The position numbers were made by a program, and so were the translations under genes. Shown in pieces: positions 1 through 10,444 of a DNA stretch of 54,320 bases. Numbering within the stretch: the first letter of the stretch is position 1; each line of letters begins with the position of its first letter. The stretch is from Pseudomonadota bacterium (GTDB lineage: Bacteria > Desulfobacterota > Desulfobulbia > Desulfobulbales > Desulfocapsaceae), in the NCBI GenBank assembly GCA_018821785.1, contig JAHJLI010000090.1, positions 1-54,320 of the forward strand, given 5' to 3'. The notes below the pieces were generated by a model. It did no database searches, was not told the DNA's origin, and saw nothing but the letters and a program-made list of their open reading frames with translations.

Positions 1-66
1 CTTGATATGGTTAAGATTGTGGATCGATACAGAAGACTGACATCTTGAAATTATTGTTGCAGTGAT

Positions 67-273
67 ATGGCTATGAAAAAAACGGGAGTTGTTCGGCTGG
101 TGTGGATGGCGATGCTGATTGTTGGTTTTATAACTGATTTTGCGCAAGGAGCAGCGACTACTAGAAAAACCGTCAAGGAAAAACTGGCCATCCTTGATCT
201 TGATGCGAAATACGGTGTCGAGAAGGTTTTTGCATATTGGTGCATATTGGGGACACTTCCCCTAATATCATAG
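67..273 (+). pseudogene. Truncated N-terminal remnant of a secreted protein
   Basis: The frame encodes a signal peptide (MKK, then a hydrophobic run ending near FAQGA), followed by a stretch containing KLAILDLDAKYGVEKVFA. That stretch resembles the start of the mature part of CsgG/LpoB-like secreted or lipoproteins (AVLDL..K.GVEK). The similarity stops abruptly at about position 240, where a 10-bp tandem repeat and a GGGGA hairpin begin, and the frame ends about 10 codons later. A working protein of this kind would be several hundred residues long. I read it as a 5' gene fragment left by a deletion or insertion. The family assignment is tentative because only about 25 mature residues remain. 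Its start could be the ATG at 67 or 73. Confidence 0.45.
231..262. repeat. 10-bp tandem repeat plus GGGGA/TCCCC hairpin at a gene breakpoint
   Basis: TGCATATTGG is present twice in tandem (231-240 and 241-250). The second copy runs into GGGGACACTTCCCC (249-262), which can fold as a five-pair stem with a four-base loop. GGGGACACTTCC-type sequences resemble REP-like palindromes associated with Y1/REP transposases, so this may be the scar of such an element. The short length keeps that reading tentative. Confidence 0.4.
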
Positions 274-846
274 CTTTTTCATAGCGAAAATCCGGGAAGT
301 ATCCCTTGTGTCAGTATTTAAGAGCTGAGGTGCTGGGACTTCTGACGCAGCCAGAACAGAAATAAGCTTTTCCGGTTGAAAATATTTTGCAAGCAGTTCC
401 CGATTCTCTTCCAGTACCGGCACCGCCTTCTCGGCAATACGTGCCGCCGAATCATAATAGCCATATTCCCGTTTGATATATACTCCGGCGGCGCGAATCA
501 GCGCCTGCAGGGTGAGTTTCATTGCACCCTGGGCGGTATACCAGGCGTGTTCCAGCACCTCGTGCACCTCAAAGAACAGGCCGAGATCCCAGAGTATCAG
601 GCCGCGGTGGATCGGATCGGTAATTCCGGTCGAGATGGCTGTGAGAGCCTTCTCGTAGCGGCGGCATCGATCTTCGAGATATGTTCGATAGCACTCGGCA
701 AGGGGCTGTTGCCGGTATTTTACCATGGTCACTTCAAGCTTTTCTCCATCACCGGTTTCAACGGCAACAGCCAGACCTCCCGACATTTCATTGCGGATAT
801 CCCGACTTAGTCGGTCTTCAAAAGGGTTGAACGGGCCTTTGTTCAT
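268..846 (-). CDS. DUF309 family protein
   Basis: This 192-residue soluble protein carries the DUF309 signature in its middle: [13 protein letters not shown], then an [13 protein letters not shown] helix. DUF309 proteins are small all-helical proteins of unknown biochemical role, and I see no catalytic site or membrane segment. The start codon overlaps the stop of the upstream RND pump gene by 4 bp, so the two are very probably translationally coupled and co-transcribed as the last gene of the efflux operon. Why a DUF309 protein should accompany an efflux pump is not known. The family call is firm; a link to efflux is inferred from position only. Confidence 0.8.
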   Translation of the reverse strand: MNKGPFNPFEDRLSRDIRNEMSGGLAVAVETGDGEKLEVTMVKYRQQPLAECYRTYLEDRCRRYEKALTAISTGITDPIHRGLILWDLGLFFEVHEVLEHAWYTAQGAMKLTLQALIRAAGVYIKREYGYYDSAARIAEKAVPVLEENRELLAKYFQPEKLISVLAASEVPAPQLLNTDTRDTSRIFAMKKL

Positions 847-3800
847 ATGTCTCCCATGTTTTTTTCCTTGTTTTCCGAAATCGCTACAGGCTTATGGTGT
901 TCGTGTTTTTTGATAACAAAATAGAGAACCGGCACCGCCATGCGGCTGATCAAAAGAGAGGCAATCTCGCCAAACATCAGTGAAATGGCCAGTCCCTGGA
1001 AGATCGGATCGGCCAGGATAACCGAAGCGCCGATAACTACCGCAAGGGCTGTGAGCAGCATAGGACGAAAGCGGATGGCCCCGGCATCGACCACAGCCTG
1101 GGCCAGCGGCTGACCCTCGCCGATACGCTGCTCGATAAAGTCGACGAGGATGATCGAGTTTCGTACGACGATGCCCGCACCTGCCATAAAACCGATCATT
1201 GAAGTGGCGGTAAAAAAAGCCCCGAATCCCCAGTGCGCAGGCAGTATGCCGATGAGCGAAAAGGGAATGGCGGCCATGACCACCAGTGGCGTGATATAGT
1301 TTTTAAACCAGCCGACCATGAGCATATAGATAAGCACCATGACGACGCAGAAAGCGAGACCGAGGTCGCGGAAGACCTCGAGGGTGATATGCCACTCGCC
1401 GTCCCATTTCATCGCCGGTTCGCTTTCCGAGAATGGCTGGTTGAGGTTGTAGATCTCAACATGTTGCTCGTTGCCGCCAAATTCCCGGCCATCAAGCGCC
1501 GCCAGCTTCTTGTTCATTTCAAAAATGGCGTACACCGGGCTCTCCACCACATCGGCCACGTCACCGGTGACATAGATGACCGGCTTGAGATTTTTACGAT
1601 AGATCGGCTGTTCGACCTGCTGTTCGGAAACTACCACCAGCTCACGCAGGGGCACCAGAGGTCCCCCCGGGTTGGTCTCCGAGCGTAGGGATATGTTAAG
1701 GATAGATTCTATTCTCGCACGGTATTCCGGCGGAAGTTCGAGAACGATATTGATAGGTTCCTTGTCGGTTGGCTGGTGGTAGAGGTCGAGGGAGTAGCCC
1801 TGCACGGCGATCTCGATGGCCCTGGTGATCTGTTTTTCTGAAATGCCGTTCAGTGCCGCCTTCTCTTTATCGACGGTAAAGATCCGGCGTTTGCGCTCCG
1901 TCTCGCGGAACCAATCGACATCAACCACGCCGGTCGATCCGCTGAAGATCTCCTTCACCTTTGTGGCCAGTTTTACACGAGATTCATCGGTCGGCCCATA
2001 GATCTCGGCGACCAGGGTCTGCAATACCGGTGGGCCGGGCGGCACTTCTGCTACCGCCACGTTTGCCCCGTATTTGGCAGCAATTTCGGCAAGCGGCGGG
2101 CGAACCCTAGTGGCGATATCATGGCTCTGCAGACTGCGGGCGTGTTTCGGCAGGAGATTTACCTGGATGTCGGCGACGGTCGGACCGCTGCGCATAAAGT
2201 AGTGGCGAACCAGGCCGTTGAAATTATAGGGCGAGGCGGTGCCGACATAGATCTGGTAATCGGTGACTGCCGGGTCCTGGCCGACGACCCCGGCCATCTC
2301 CAGGGCAACCCTGGCGGTCTGTTCCAGGGTTGATCCCTCAGGCATATTGAGGATGACCTGGAATTCGCTCTTATTGTCAAAGGGCAGCATCTTCACCTTG
2401 ACGAGGCCGAAGTAGACCATGGAACAGGCACCGAGCAGCAGGGAGATGATGACGGCAAAGAAAACTACGCGCCAGAAGCCGTGGGCCAGAAGCGGGTCCA
2501 TGATCCTGTGGTAGATGCGGGTGAACCAGTCATTGGGCACCTCGTCGGCATCGCTGTGGCCGCCGCCTGCCGCTGATTTTTTGAGAATATGCGTTGCCGC
2601 CCAGGGGGTAACGGTAAAGGCGATAATCAGGGAAAAAACCATTGCCGCCGAAGATCCAATGGGAATGGGGCGCATATAGGGGCCCATCAGGCCGCCGACA
2701 AAGGCCATCGGCAGGATGGCGGCGATAACCGCCCAGGTGGCGAGGATGGTCGGATTGCCGACCTCGCCAACTGCTTCGATTGCCACCTGGACTTTCGGGC
2801 GACCTTTATTACCCGGCAACCGCAGGTGCCGAACTATGTTTTCAACGACGACGATGGCATCGTCAACGAGAATGCCTATGGAAAAGATAAGGGCAAAGAG
2901 GGTGATGCGGTTTAAGGTATAGCCGTAGAGATAAAAAACCAATAGGGTCAGGGCAAGCGTCGAAGGGATGGCCAACATGACGACAATCGATTCCCGCCAG
3001 CCAAGAAAAAAGAGGATGAGCAGGGCGACTCCGAAAACGGCAATGCCCATATGCAGGAGCAGTTCGTTCGACTTGTCGGAGGCGGTAGCTCCGTAGTCGC
3101 GGGTGACGCTCACCTCAAGGTCGGCCGGGATCAGCTTGCCCTTCAGTCCGTCGACCATTTTCATCACATCGTTCACCACCGACACGGCATTTGCCCCCGG
3201 TCGTTTGGCAATCGACAGGGTGACTGCCGCCTCGGGATTGTTGCTCGTGCCGTCGCTGTGCAGCACATAGTCGGTCGGTTCGGCGGGGCCGTCGATGATC
3301 TTTGCCACTTCGTTCAGATACACCGGTTTGCCGCCGTACACGCCGACCACAATACGGCCGATCTCATCACCGCTCTGCAGGAAGGTGCCTGTCTGCAGCT
3401 GTATTTCCTGGTTGAGGGACTTCAGTACTCCAGAATGCGACTGGCTGTTGACCGCCTGGATCTTCGGGGCCAAATCGGCCACCGTCAGGTTCCTGGAGGC
3501 GAGCAGCAATGGGTCAAAGCGGATAGTCAGCTGCCTTTTGTTGCCGCCGATTAGCTTGGTTTCCGCCACCTCGCTGATGCTCTTGATGGCGTCGTCAACC
3601 TGTGCCGCCATTCGCCGCAGGGTGAAGTGATCATAGGCCTTGCCGTGAAAGGTCAGGGCCATGATCGGCACGTCATCAATGATATGCGGCTTGATCAGCG
3701 GTACCTGCACCGAGTGGGGGATACGGTCGAAATTGGTGGCTAACTTTTGGTTCAGCCGGACGATCGAGGTCTCGAGGTTCTCCCCAACATAGAACCGCAC

Positions 3801-4109
3801 CACCAAAAGGCTTTGCCCGGGCATGGAGGTGGAATAAATATATTCGACCCCCGGCAGCTCGTAGAGCAGCTTTTCCATGGGGATTGTCATCCGTTCCTCG
3901 ACCTCTTTCGGGGACGCACCGGGCATGGCGACCATGACATCGATCATCGGCACCTTGATCTGCGGCTCTTCTTCTCTTGGCAATAATACGATCGCCAGAA
4001 AGCCGAGCAACAATGAGGCAATAATGCCGAGAGGAGTCAGTTTCGAGTTGACGAAGGCCTGTGCAAGACGTCCGGCAAAACCTGTGGGATGCGATGATGG
4101 CGTATTCAT
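843..4109 (-). CDS. RND family efflux pump, inner-membrane permease (AcrB/CusA superfamily)
   Basis: This protein of about 1,088 residues has the full RND architecture: an N-terminal membrane helix (residues about 25-45), a first periplasmic porter domain, helices 2-6, a second porter domain and a C-terminal helix bundle. The helix-4 motif [13 protein letters not shown], near residues 410-425, holds the acidic pair used for proton coupling. RND pumps work as trimers that export drugs, lipids or metals through an adaptor and a TolC-type channel, both encoded directly upstream. Substrate is not predictable here; it is more HAE/AcrB-like than a clear metal exporter because I see no methionine metal relay. 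An ATG at 4109 is preferred over an in-frame TTG at 4118 because an AGGG lies too close to the TTG. Confidence 0.93.
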   Translation of the reverse strand: MNTPSSHPTGFAGRLAQAFVNSKLTPLGIIASLLLGFLAIVLLPREEEPQIKVPMIDVMVAMPGASPKEVEERMTIPMEKLLYELPGVEYIYSTSMPGQSLLVVRFYVGENLETSIVRLNQKLATNFDRIPHSVQVPLIKPHIIDDVPIMALTFHGKAYDHFTLRRMAAQVDDAIKSISEVAETKLIGGNKRQLTIRFDPLLLASRNLTVADLAPKIQAVNSQSHSGVLKSLNQEIQLQTGTFLQSGDEIGRIVVGVYGGKPVYLNEVAKIIDGPAEPTDYVLHSDGTSNNPEAAVTLSIAKRPGANAVSVVNDVMKMVDGLKGKLIPADLEVSVTRDYGATASDKSNELLLHMGIAVFGVALLILFFLGWRESIVVMLAIPSTLALTLLVFYLYGYTLNRITLFALIFSIGILVDDAIVVVENIVRHLRLPGNKGRPKVQVAIEAVGEVGNPTILATWAVIAAILPMAFVGGLMGPYMRPIPIGSSAAMVFSLIIAFTVTPWAATHILKKSAAGGGHSDADEVPNDWFTRIYHRIMDPLLAHGFWRVVFFAVIISLLLGACSMVYFGLVKVKMLPFDNKSEFQVILNMPEGSTLEQTARVALEMAGVVGQDPAVTDYQIYVGTASPYNFNGLVRHYFMRSGPTVADIQVNLLPKHARSLQSHDIATRVRPPLAEIAAKYGANVAVAEVPPGPPVLQTLVAEIYGPTDESRVKLATKVKEIFSGSTGVVDVDWFRETERKRRIFTVDKEKAALNGISEKQITRAIEIAVQGYSLDLYHQPTDKEPINIVLELPPEYRARIESILNISLRSETNPGGPLVPLRELVVVSEQQVEQPIYRKNLKPVIYVTGDVADVVESPVYAIFEMNKKLAALDGREFGGNEQHVEIYNLNQPFSESEPAMKWDGEWHITLEVFRDLGLAFCVVMVLIYMLMVGWFKNYITPLVVMAAIPFSLIGILPAHWGFGAFFTATSMIGFMAGAGIVVRNSIILVDFIEQRIGEGQPLAQAVVDAGAIRFRPMLLTALAVVIGASVILADPIFQGLAISLMFGEIASLLISRMAVPVLYFVIKKHEHHKPVAISENKEKNMGDI

Positions 4110-4161
4110 GATTGGCAATTACCCTGTTGAGATAAAGGGATGAGCAGTGTGTGTGCGTTGT

Positions 4162-5193
4162 TTATTGCACGGTAACCGGCTGGCCATCCTCGAGGTTGTT
4201 GTTGCCGTCAACGACAACATTCTCCCCCTCGGCGAGACCGCTTAGTATCTCCAAGTATTGGTCACTCTTGGCGCCGGTGCGAACGAGACGCAGCCACGCT
4301 TTGCCGTCATCGACGACAAAGACTTTCTCCATCTGCCCGAACGGAACAACTGCACCGGCAGGAACTGCTAAGGTTTCCGCCTGCGCCATGGCCAGGGTGA
4401 CCCTGGCGAACTGGCCGGAGCGGAGCTGCGGGTTATTGGGAATGCGCAGCTTGATCGGCGAGGTGCGGGATGATGGATCAGCGACGGGGGATACCTCAGA
4501 CACCGTGCCGACAAGTCCGAGGTCGACGGATGGAATAAAAACTTTCAGCTTGTCGCCCTTGGTGATTTTCAGGATCATAGCTTCGGGGATATCGGTCAGC
4601 ACCTGGAGGTTGTTTTCTTCTTCAATATGTAGAAGGGGTTTGCCGGGGGTTGCCAGATCGCCGACACTTACCAGCTTGCGGGTGATGATGCCGGTAAAAG
4701 GAGCGGTAATCCTGGTGAAATCAAGCATTGTCAAGGTTGTCTTATGGGCCGCTTCGGCAATTCGCAGGCTATCATTCAGCGCCTTGACTGTTTCCGGAGT
4801 CGCGGCATTCTTTTTTAGTAGATTTTCTTCCCGTGCCAGATTGCGTTTGGCCTGTTCGAGCTGGGCCCTGGCCTCCTGCACCTGGGCTGAGATTTCAGCG
4901 GCGCTGAGTTCGGCGAGAAGTTCGCCGTGTTTCACCCGTGACCCCAGGTCGACGGGGAGAGTAATGACATTGCCGGTGATCTTGGCCGATATCACCGCCT
5001 GCTCAACCGCCTGGACGGTACCGACTACCTCGATCTGATTTCCGGCTATTCGTTTTACCACCTTGCTGGCGGTTACGTTGGCTGTGGCTAATTGCCGGAC
5101 CTTTTTCCCATCGCTACCCCCATCCTTGTCGCAGCCGAGAAACAATATGATTGTGGCAATATTAATGATGGTAACCAGTTGTCTGACCTTCAT
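4162..5193 (-). CDS. RND periplasmic adaptor (membrane fusion protein), lipoprotein
   Basis: This 343-residue protein begins with a lipoprotein signal peptide whose lipobox ends LFLGC, placing the lipidated cysteine at residue 21. Next come a barrel-sandwich (lipoyl-like) half (GNVITLPVDLGSRVKHGELLAEL), a coiled-coil hairpin (about 95-145, rich in A, E, Q and K), the second lipoyl half (APFTGIITRKLVSVGD), a beta-barrel and a membrane-proximal domain. Adaptors of this type bridge the inner-membrane RND pump and the outer-membrane channel in the periplasm. A clear AAGGAG precedes the ATG. It lies between the channel gene and the pump gene in the same operon. Confidence 0.92.
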   Translation of the reverse strand: MKVRQLVTIINIATIILFLGCDKDGGSDGKKVRQLATANVTASKVVKRIAGNQIEVVGTVQAVEQAVISAKITGNVITLPVDLGSRVKHGELLAELSAAEISAQVQEARAQLEQAKRNLAREENLLKKNAATPETVKALNDSLRIAEAAHKTTLTMLDFTRITAPFTGIITRKLVSVGDLATPGKPLLHIEEENNLQVLTDIPEAMILKITKGDKLKVFIPSVDLGLVGTVSEVSPVADPSSRTSPIKLRIPNNPQLRSGQFARVTLAMAQAETLAVPAGAVVPFGQMEKVFVVDDGKAWLRLVRTGAKSDQYLEILSGLAEGENVVVDGNNNLEDGQPVTVQ

Positions 5194-5286
5194 TGGTAAA
5201 TCTCCTTGTCTCTTGGTTTGGAGCTCATATGAAATAACCCGAACCTTCTGCTGTATTTCGCTATTGTTCTTTATTTCGAAGACGGC

Positions 5287-6627
5287 TTAATTATCAGAAA
5301 ACTGTGGTGCCCCGGTTGCCCGGCGAAGGTTGGCAATTGCCACCTGATATCCCGCCCTGGCGTTCAGCTGCCTGGCTCGGGCATCGGTCAGACGAGTTTC
5401 CAGATCAATCAGCTCTGACGCGAGTATGACGCCTTCTTTGAACCTGGCCCGACTGATCCTTCCTACCTCTTCGGCAACATCAACCATTTTGTCGGTGACA
5501 TTTAAGCGTTCTTCTGCCTGTTTGTAGTTGAGCAGGGCTTGTTGTACCTCAAGGTTCAGGGTCAGTTCGGTTTTCAGTTTAAGTCCTTGAATCTCCTCCA
5601 GTTTAACGCGAGCCAAGGATATCTCAGCCGCCGCTTTGTGGCCGTCAAAGAGTGCATAGTTAACCTTGACGCCGGCCATCCACGAGTCGCCGGTTTCATC
5701 CTCAATAAATCCGCTATCGACCTGATAACCGGCAAAGCCGTCGAGTGTCGGTTGCCGACTGCCTTCAGCCTTTCTCAGCTCAGCTTCGGCGGCCTGGTAC
5801 ATAGCCTCAATCTTCCGTAATTCATGGCGATTCCGGTAGTCGGTGTTGCCCGGCAACTTTTGTTTTCGGCCACTGATGGGATCAATCTCCACCTCCCCTT
5901 GCTGCAGGCCTAGGAGATTGAGGAAATTTCGCTTGCCGATTTCCAGGGCATGCCGACTCTGGATGAGATTTTCACTTGCCCGGGCTTGCTGCAATTCAAG
6001 GTTGAGGATATCCTGGCGGAGGAGATTTCCCGCTTCATGTCTTGCTCGGCCGACATGAACGGCCGTGGTGATTGCCGATAACTCTTCGAGTCGGACGGCC
6101 ACCATCTTTTCTGCTAGAATGATATTTTGGAAGGCCTTCACAACTTCAAAGCCAAGCTGTTCATGGACGGCGATAAGTTCAGTTTGTGAGATATCTATGC
6201 GTGCTGCCGAAGCTGCGTGCTCCGCCAGATCCCGGCCGCCGTTATAGATGCGGTACTGAACCATGGCTTTCAGCTGGAGATTGTCGGTGACGCCGGGATC
6301 ATTAAAGTTGATGGAGTTGTCAAAAGCACCCTGGTTGAGAATGTTCCCGAAGGAGTACATTGGGGTGTTCGTTTGGCCATATTCTGCTGATACATTGATC
6401 AGAGGATAGTCGGTCGCTTTGGCGATCACCGCTGCCGCCTGTGCTTTCTCGATGCGTTTTTTTGCAATGGTGCTGTCTGGGTTGCCGGCAACGGCAAAAT
6501 TGACTGCTTCTTCTAGCGTCCATATCTTGGGGATTTCATCAGCAGCCTGAATGAAACGTGGTGCAGTCATCGCTCCACCAATCCAGACAAAGAGCCCGAT
6601 AACCACAATTGGCAAAAATGATTTCAT
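5287..6627 (-). CDS. TolC family outer-membrane efflux channel
   Basis: This 446-residue protein has a Sec signal peptide (MKSFLPIVVIGLFVWIGG... cleaved near IQAADE). Two repeats of the outer-membrane efflux protein domain follow, with long alpha-helical stretches rich in A, E, Q and R, and GYQVAIANLRRATG near the C-terminus. Proteins of this family form trimeric channels through the outer membrane and tunnels in the periplasm. The ATG at 6627 is preceded by GAGG at suitable spacing and gives the signal peptide. An in-frame GTG 27 bp upstream would add nine residues before the signal and is less likely. It is the first gene of the tripartite efflux operon. Confidence 0.92.
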   Translation of the reverse strand: MKSFLPIVVIGLFVWIGGAMTAPRFIQAADEIPKIWTLEEAVNFAVAGNPDSTIAKKRIEKAQAAAVIAKATDYPLINVSAEYGQTNTPMYSFGNILNQGAFDNSINFNDPGVTDNLQLKAMVQYRIYNGGRDLAEHAASAARIDISQTELIAVHEQLGFEVVKAFQNIILAEKMVAVRLEELSAITTAVHVGRARHEAGNLLRQDILNLELQQARASENLIQSRHALEIGKRNFLNLLGLQQGEVEIDPISGRKQKLPGNTDYRNRHELRKIEAMYQAAEAELRKAEGSRQPTLDGFAGYQVDSGFIEDETGDSWMAGVKVNYALFDGHKAAAEISLARVKLEEIQGLKLKTELTLNLEVQQALLNYKQAEERLNVTDKMVDVAEEVGRISRARFKEGVILASELIDLETRLTDARARQLNARAGYQVAIANLRRATGAPQFSDN

Positions 6628-6691
6628 CGAAACCTCATCAGTTAAGGGGAACACAAGTTTTTAGTTACAGTATTTAATTATATTCTTAACA

Positions 6692-6720
6692 AGAGTAATT
6701 CCTCTCCCTCTCATTGTCAA
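6692..6720 (-). promoter_or_regulatory. Possible sigma-70 promoter for the efflux operon
   Basis: On the minus strand TTGACA (6715-6720) is followed, after 17 nt, by TACTCT (6692-6697). The -35 box is perfect but the -10 box matches only about half of the consensus. It sits between the histidine kinase gene and the TolC-type gene, so the efflux genes may have their own promoter in addition to read-through from the kinase. Confidence 0.35.
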
Positions 6721-6763
6721 AGCCAAATGTCATCTGCTCCTGTTCTTTTTTGGCAAGCTTTCA

Positions 6764-8926
6764 TCATAAAAGGCCTGTTAAAGGGGGGGAGGCTGTTAAT
6801 TTTTGCAGAAGGTTCTCAAGTATCTTGATGTCTACGGGTTTTGCCAGGTAACTGGTCATACCCGCAGCCAGGCATTTTTCCTTGTCTCCGGCCATTGCAT
6901 AGGCAGTGAGGGCGATGATTGGAATATCGTGGATGTGGGAAAATTCTTTTGAGGTTCTGATGAGTTTTGTTGTCTCCAGGCCATCCATCTCGGGCATTTG
7001 TACGTCCATGAGAACAATATCGAAATGACTAGAGAGAAGAAGATCAAGAGCTACATAGCCATTGTCGGCAATGGTTGTCCGGTGCCCGAGTTTGATAAGA
7101 ATTGCCTGAAGAATCTGTTGGTTGATTTGCTCATCTTCAACCACCAGGGTGGAAAGGCGACGATGTGACCTGGTGAGAAGTGGGGCAGGGAGGGGCAATG
7201 TATCGGCCGTTGTCTCTTTTGGGGATCCGACCTCGGCGGTCAGTGTGAAGGTCACCGTCGTCCCTTCTGCCTCGTTGCTCTCCAGATGCACAGTACCGCC
7301 CATCTGCATGACCAACAGTTTGACAATGCTGAGGCCAAGGCCGGTACCCTGGATTTTTTTTCGCCGCCTTGAATCAATCTGGGTAAAGGGTTCAAAAAGC
7401 TTGTCACCAATATCCCCGGGAATTCCAATTCCGGTATCGGCTATGGAGCACTCCAGTATGACTTGGTTGGCATTAATGTTTTTAATGGTACGCAAGTTGA
7501 TGTTGATGCTTCCTTGCTCGGTAAATTTAATGGCATTGCCCACCAGATTGTAGAGGATCTGACGAATGCGCATGTGGTCTGCAATGAGTGCTTCCGGAAC
7601 TTCAGGGGCTACGAAGTAGTGGAGTTTGACTCTGCGCGGGTCTATGGCAGTTTTGAAGGAGGCTGCAAGGGTTTTGATTATGTCCCTGATCCTGAACTCC
7701 TCCGGTGTCATCTGCAGTTTTCCTGCCTCTATTTTTGAATAGTCGAGGATATCATTGATGATGGTCAGTAGGCTTTTGCCTGATTCCATTGCGGTCTTGA
7801 CGTAGTCGTGTTGCTCTTCATTCAGCTCCGTCATATTGAGGAGTTGTAGCATACCCAAAACTCCGTTCATCGGGGTTCTCACCTCGTGACTCATATGGGC
7901 AAGAAACTCCGATTTTGTCTTGCTGGCGGCGAAGGCCTGTTCTTTGGCCGACTCGAGTTCCAGGACAATTTGCTTTCTTCCAGTTATGTCGCGGGTTACG
8001 CCGATAATCCCATTAAATTGATTGGAGTTTCCCGGGAGTGGTGTGGCGATGCTTTCAACCCAGATATATTCTCCTTTAGCTGTTTTAATTTTTGACTCCC
8101 AATGAAGCGGCCGGTCTTCACTGAGGGTAAGAATCGAGGTATGGCTGACACTGAAGGGGGAAGTGAGAATAACATGTCTATGAATGGCAGAAATTCCTTC
8201 TTCCTGGGGAAAGCCCATGAGATGGCTGAATGACGGGCTGACATATTGCGGTTTCAATGTATTGTCGGTGGTCCAAATAATATCATGGACATTGTCCGCC
8301 AGCAGGCGGTAGAGGTTTTCGCTTTTGCGAAGAGCCTCCTCGGCCTGTTTCCTCTCGGTGATGTCGCGGGCGATGGCCATGTACAGTTCCTTGCCATCGA
8401 TGCTTAACCGGAGGGCACTTACTTCGACCGGCAACCGGGTGCCGTCCTTTTTGATGTAAGTCGTCTCGAAGGTGGCGGCCCCTTCTCGGCTCAATCGGAT
8501 GACAAGCTGGCTGTTATATTCAAAATCTTTGCCGTCGCTTATGTCGAATGGGGTCATGGTCAGCATCTCTTCACGGGAATAGCCGAGCCGTTTGCACGCA
8601 ACATTGTTGACATCGGAAAATAATCCGTAATTTGGGCTGTTCCGATCGAGGGAGATAACAAACATCGCATCGTTAGCGTAATTAAAGAGCTTGCGATATT
8701 TATTGCGGCTAAGGACAAGTTCTTCTCTTTCCTGGCCACAAAGGGAAAGGTTTTGTCTGGTGGTGAGGGCGGAACCGGTCTGTTTGGTGATGAATTTTTC
8801 AAGGTCGGCAATACGCCTTTGTGCTTCCAGCAACTGGAGTTGAAGTTCGTCGAGGGTTTGTGTTGACATAGTCGGGTATTGGGTACGAGGCCAGGCGACA
8901 AAGGGAGCGAGGTGGGTCAGAGACAT
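6764..8926 (-). CDS. PAS-PAS hybrid sensor histidine kinase with receiver domain
   Basis: This 720-residue cytoplasmic protein has no membrane segment. In order: a short coiled coil (25-75), two PAS domains (about 75-195 and 205-318), a dimerisation/phosphoacceptor domain with His347 in FLAHMSHEVRTP, an ATP-binding domain with Asn464 (N box), DTGIGIP and GTGLGLS, and a receiver domain with phosphoacceptor Asp641 in VLMDVQMPEMDG. It would autophosphorylate on histidine and pass the phosphate to its own receiver. No separate response regulator lies nearby, so output is through an unseen partner. It sits directly upstream of the efflux genes on the same strand, which suggests but does not prove a link. 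An alternative start is Met20; neither has a strong SD. Confidence 0.93.
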   Translation of the reverse strand: MSLTHLAPFVAWPRTQYPTMSTQTLDELQLQLLEAQRRIADLEKFITKQTGSALTTRQNLSLCGQEREELVLSRNKYRKLFNYANDAMFVISLDRNSPNYGLFSDVNNVACKRLGYSREEMLTMTPFDISDGKDFEYNSQLVIRLSREGAATFETTYIKKDGTRLPVEVSALRLSIDGKELYMAIARDITERKQAEEALRKSENLYRLLADNVHDIIWTTDNTLKPQYVSPSFSHLMGFPQEEGISAIHRHVILTSPFSVSHTSILTLSEDRPLHWESKIKTAKGEYIWVESIATPLPGNSNQFNGIIGVTRDITGRKQIVLELESAKEQAFAASKTKSEFLAHMSHEVRTPMNGVLGMLQLLNMTELNEEQHDYVKTAMESGKSLLTIINDILDYSKIEAGKLQMTPEEFRIRDIIKTLAASFKTAIDPRRVKLHYFVAPEVPEALIADHMRIRQILYNLVGNAIKFTEQGSININLRTIKNINANQVILECSIADTGIGIPGDIGDKLFEPFTQIDSRRRKKIQGTGLGLSIVKLLVMQMGGTVHLESNEAEGTTVTFTLTAEVGSPKETTADTLPLPAPLLTRSHRRLSTLVVEDEQINQQILQAILIKLGHRTTIADNGYVALDLLLSSHFDIVLMDVQMPEMDGLETTKLIRTSKEFSHIHDIPIIALTAYAMAGDKEKCLAAGMTSYLAKPVDIKILENLLQKLTASPPLTGLL

Positions 8927-9159
8927 CCATATGCTATAAGCATGATGTTACTGATTTATCGAGCAAGAGTCAAATTGAAACGAAAAAAGATTACCTTTCA
9001 TGAGCACTCTGGTATTTGTAAGAGGGTGAGGGTTAAAGCGTGAGGTGAAAAAGACCTAAACCATAAATCAGTCGAGGTTTGCAAGTAGAAGGGAATATAT
9101 TCAGTACCTTTGGTGGCTTAGGTCTGATTTTAAAATATCAATAATTTAACATTAATCAC

Positions 9160-10398
9160 ATGACTATGCCTAAGGTAAGCGTTGTTATACCCTGCTATAA
9201 TCAGGGGCAGTTCATAGATGATGCCGTTGACTCGGTTTTGGCACAATCATTTACCGATTTTGAGATCATTGTTATAAATGATGGTTCTACAGACGGTCTC
9301 ACCAATAGATTGCTGCATAATTATACCAAGGATAAAACTCGGGTTATTGTTACAGCAAATATGGGCCTTGCGGCGGCAAGAAATAACGGAATTGCAGTTG
9401 CTGCCGGCAAATATATCTTGCCACTTGATGCCGATGACCGGATTGAATCGACATATCTGGAAAAGGCGGTGGCGATCCTTGATGCCGACACCGAGGTTGG
9501 TATTGTCTATTGCAATGCCCGGCTCTTCGGGGCTGTTGAAACCGAATGGATTCTTCCGGAGTATTCGCTGGAGAAGATGTTGCTCGACAATCTCATTTTC
9601 TGTTCCGCCTTTTTTCGAAAAGATGATTGGCAGGAAGCCGGCGGCTATGATCCCGGCATGGTCAATGGTTGGGAAGACTACGAGTTTTGGCTGGGTCTGA
9701 TTGAACGAGGTCGGAAGGTGGTGAGGATACAGGATATCCTGTTTTACTATCGGGTTGCCTCGGACTCAATGGTGCGGAGCAAGGAAAAATGGCAGAAGGT
9801 TGCCATGTTTCGACGAATTTATGAACGACATCAGCAGCTTTTTTCGGAGAATATCGGTGTTTGGATCGATACTCTTGTTGATGCCAGAGATAAATATTAC
9901 ACCAGTCGACTCTATGTCGATTGTGGCAGCGGGATCAGTGAACAGTCTAGTGTAGGAAGGAAAATAGAACTTGGAACACGGTTGATTGTGTTTGATCTCA
10001 GAAAATTTTCCGGAATAACGGCACTTCGTTTTGACCCGGTAGATACCTGGGCTGTTGTGGGGATTGACAGGATAACAATGGTCTATGGGTCCGGTGAGAA
10101 GACCGAAGTCATGGCAATAGAATCAAATGCCCTGTATAAGCAACACGACCTGTTGCTTTTTGACACCTGTGATTCCCAGTGTTACTTTCCTGATCTTAAT
10201 CGGTCGGTCTTGTCAGGTGTTGTCCAAATCATCGTTGAGTTACGGTTTATTGCCTTCGCCGAATTGGCCTTGGAGCATATCGTTGAATATCAGAAGGCGG
10301 AACTTGAAATGGCGGCTGCGGGGATGATTCCGAAGAAAATTCGCCAGGCCGGTAGAGTGCTTTTAAAGTCCTTGAAAGGCGCGGAGAAGGGGTCCTGA
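9160..10398 (+). CDS. Family 2 glycosyltransferase with a C-terminal extension
   Basis: The first 230 residues form a GT-A fold family 2 glycosyltransferase: VSVVIPCYNQGQFIDDAVDS at the start, INDGSTDG, the DADD metal/nucleotide-sugar motif near residue 90, and WEDYEFW as the likely acceptor-side ED motif. The remaining 180 residues, with alternating hydrophobic strands and a short basic tail, form a domain I do not recognise; it may bind carbohydrate. It would transfer a sugar from a nucleotide-sugar onto a surface or envelope glycan. It stands alone, divergent from the histidine kinase and convergent with glyA. No clear SD precedes the ATG. Confidence 0.85.
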   Translation: MTMPKVSVVIPCYNQGQFIDDAVDSVLAQSFTDFEIIVINDGSTDGLTNRLLHNYTKDKTRVIVTANMGLAAARNNGIAVAAGKYILPLDADDRIESTYLEKAVAILDADTEVGIVYCNARLFGAVETEWILPEYSLEKMLLDNLIFCSAFFRKDDWQEAGGYDPGMVNGWEDYEFWLGLIERGRKVVRIQDILFYYRVASDSMVRSKEKWQKVAMFRRIYERHQQLFSENIGVWIDTLVDARDKYYTSRLYVDCGSGISEQSSVGRKIELGTRLIVFDLRKFSGITALRFDPVDTWAVVGIDRITMVYGSGEKTEVMAIESNALYKQHDLLLFDTCDSQCYFPDLNRSVLSGVVQIIVELRFIAFAELALEHIVEYQKAELEMAAAGMIPKKIRQAGRVLLKSLKGAEKGS

Positions 10399-10444
10399 AT
10401 TCCCCAGAAATCCTTATCCCATTCACGATCTAGAAATGGATTGC

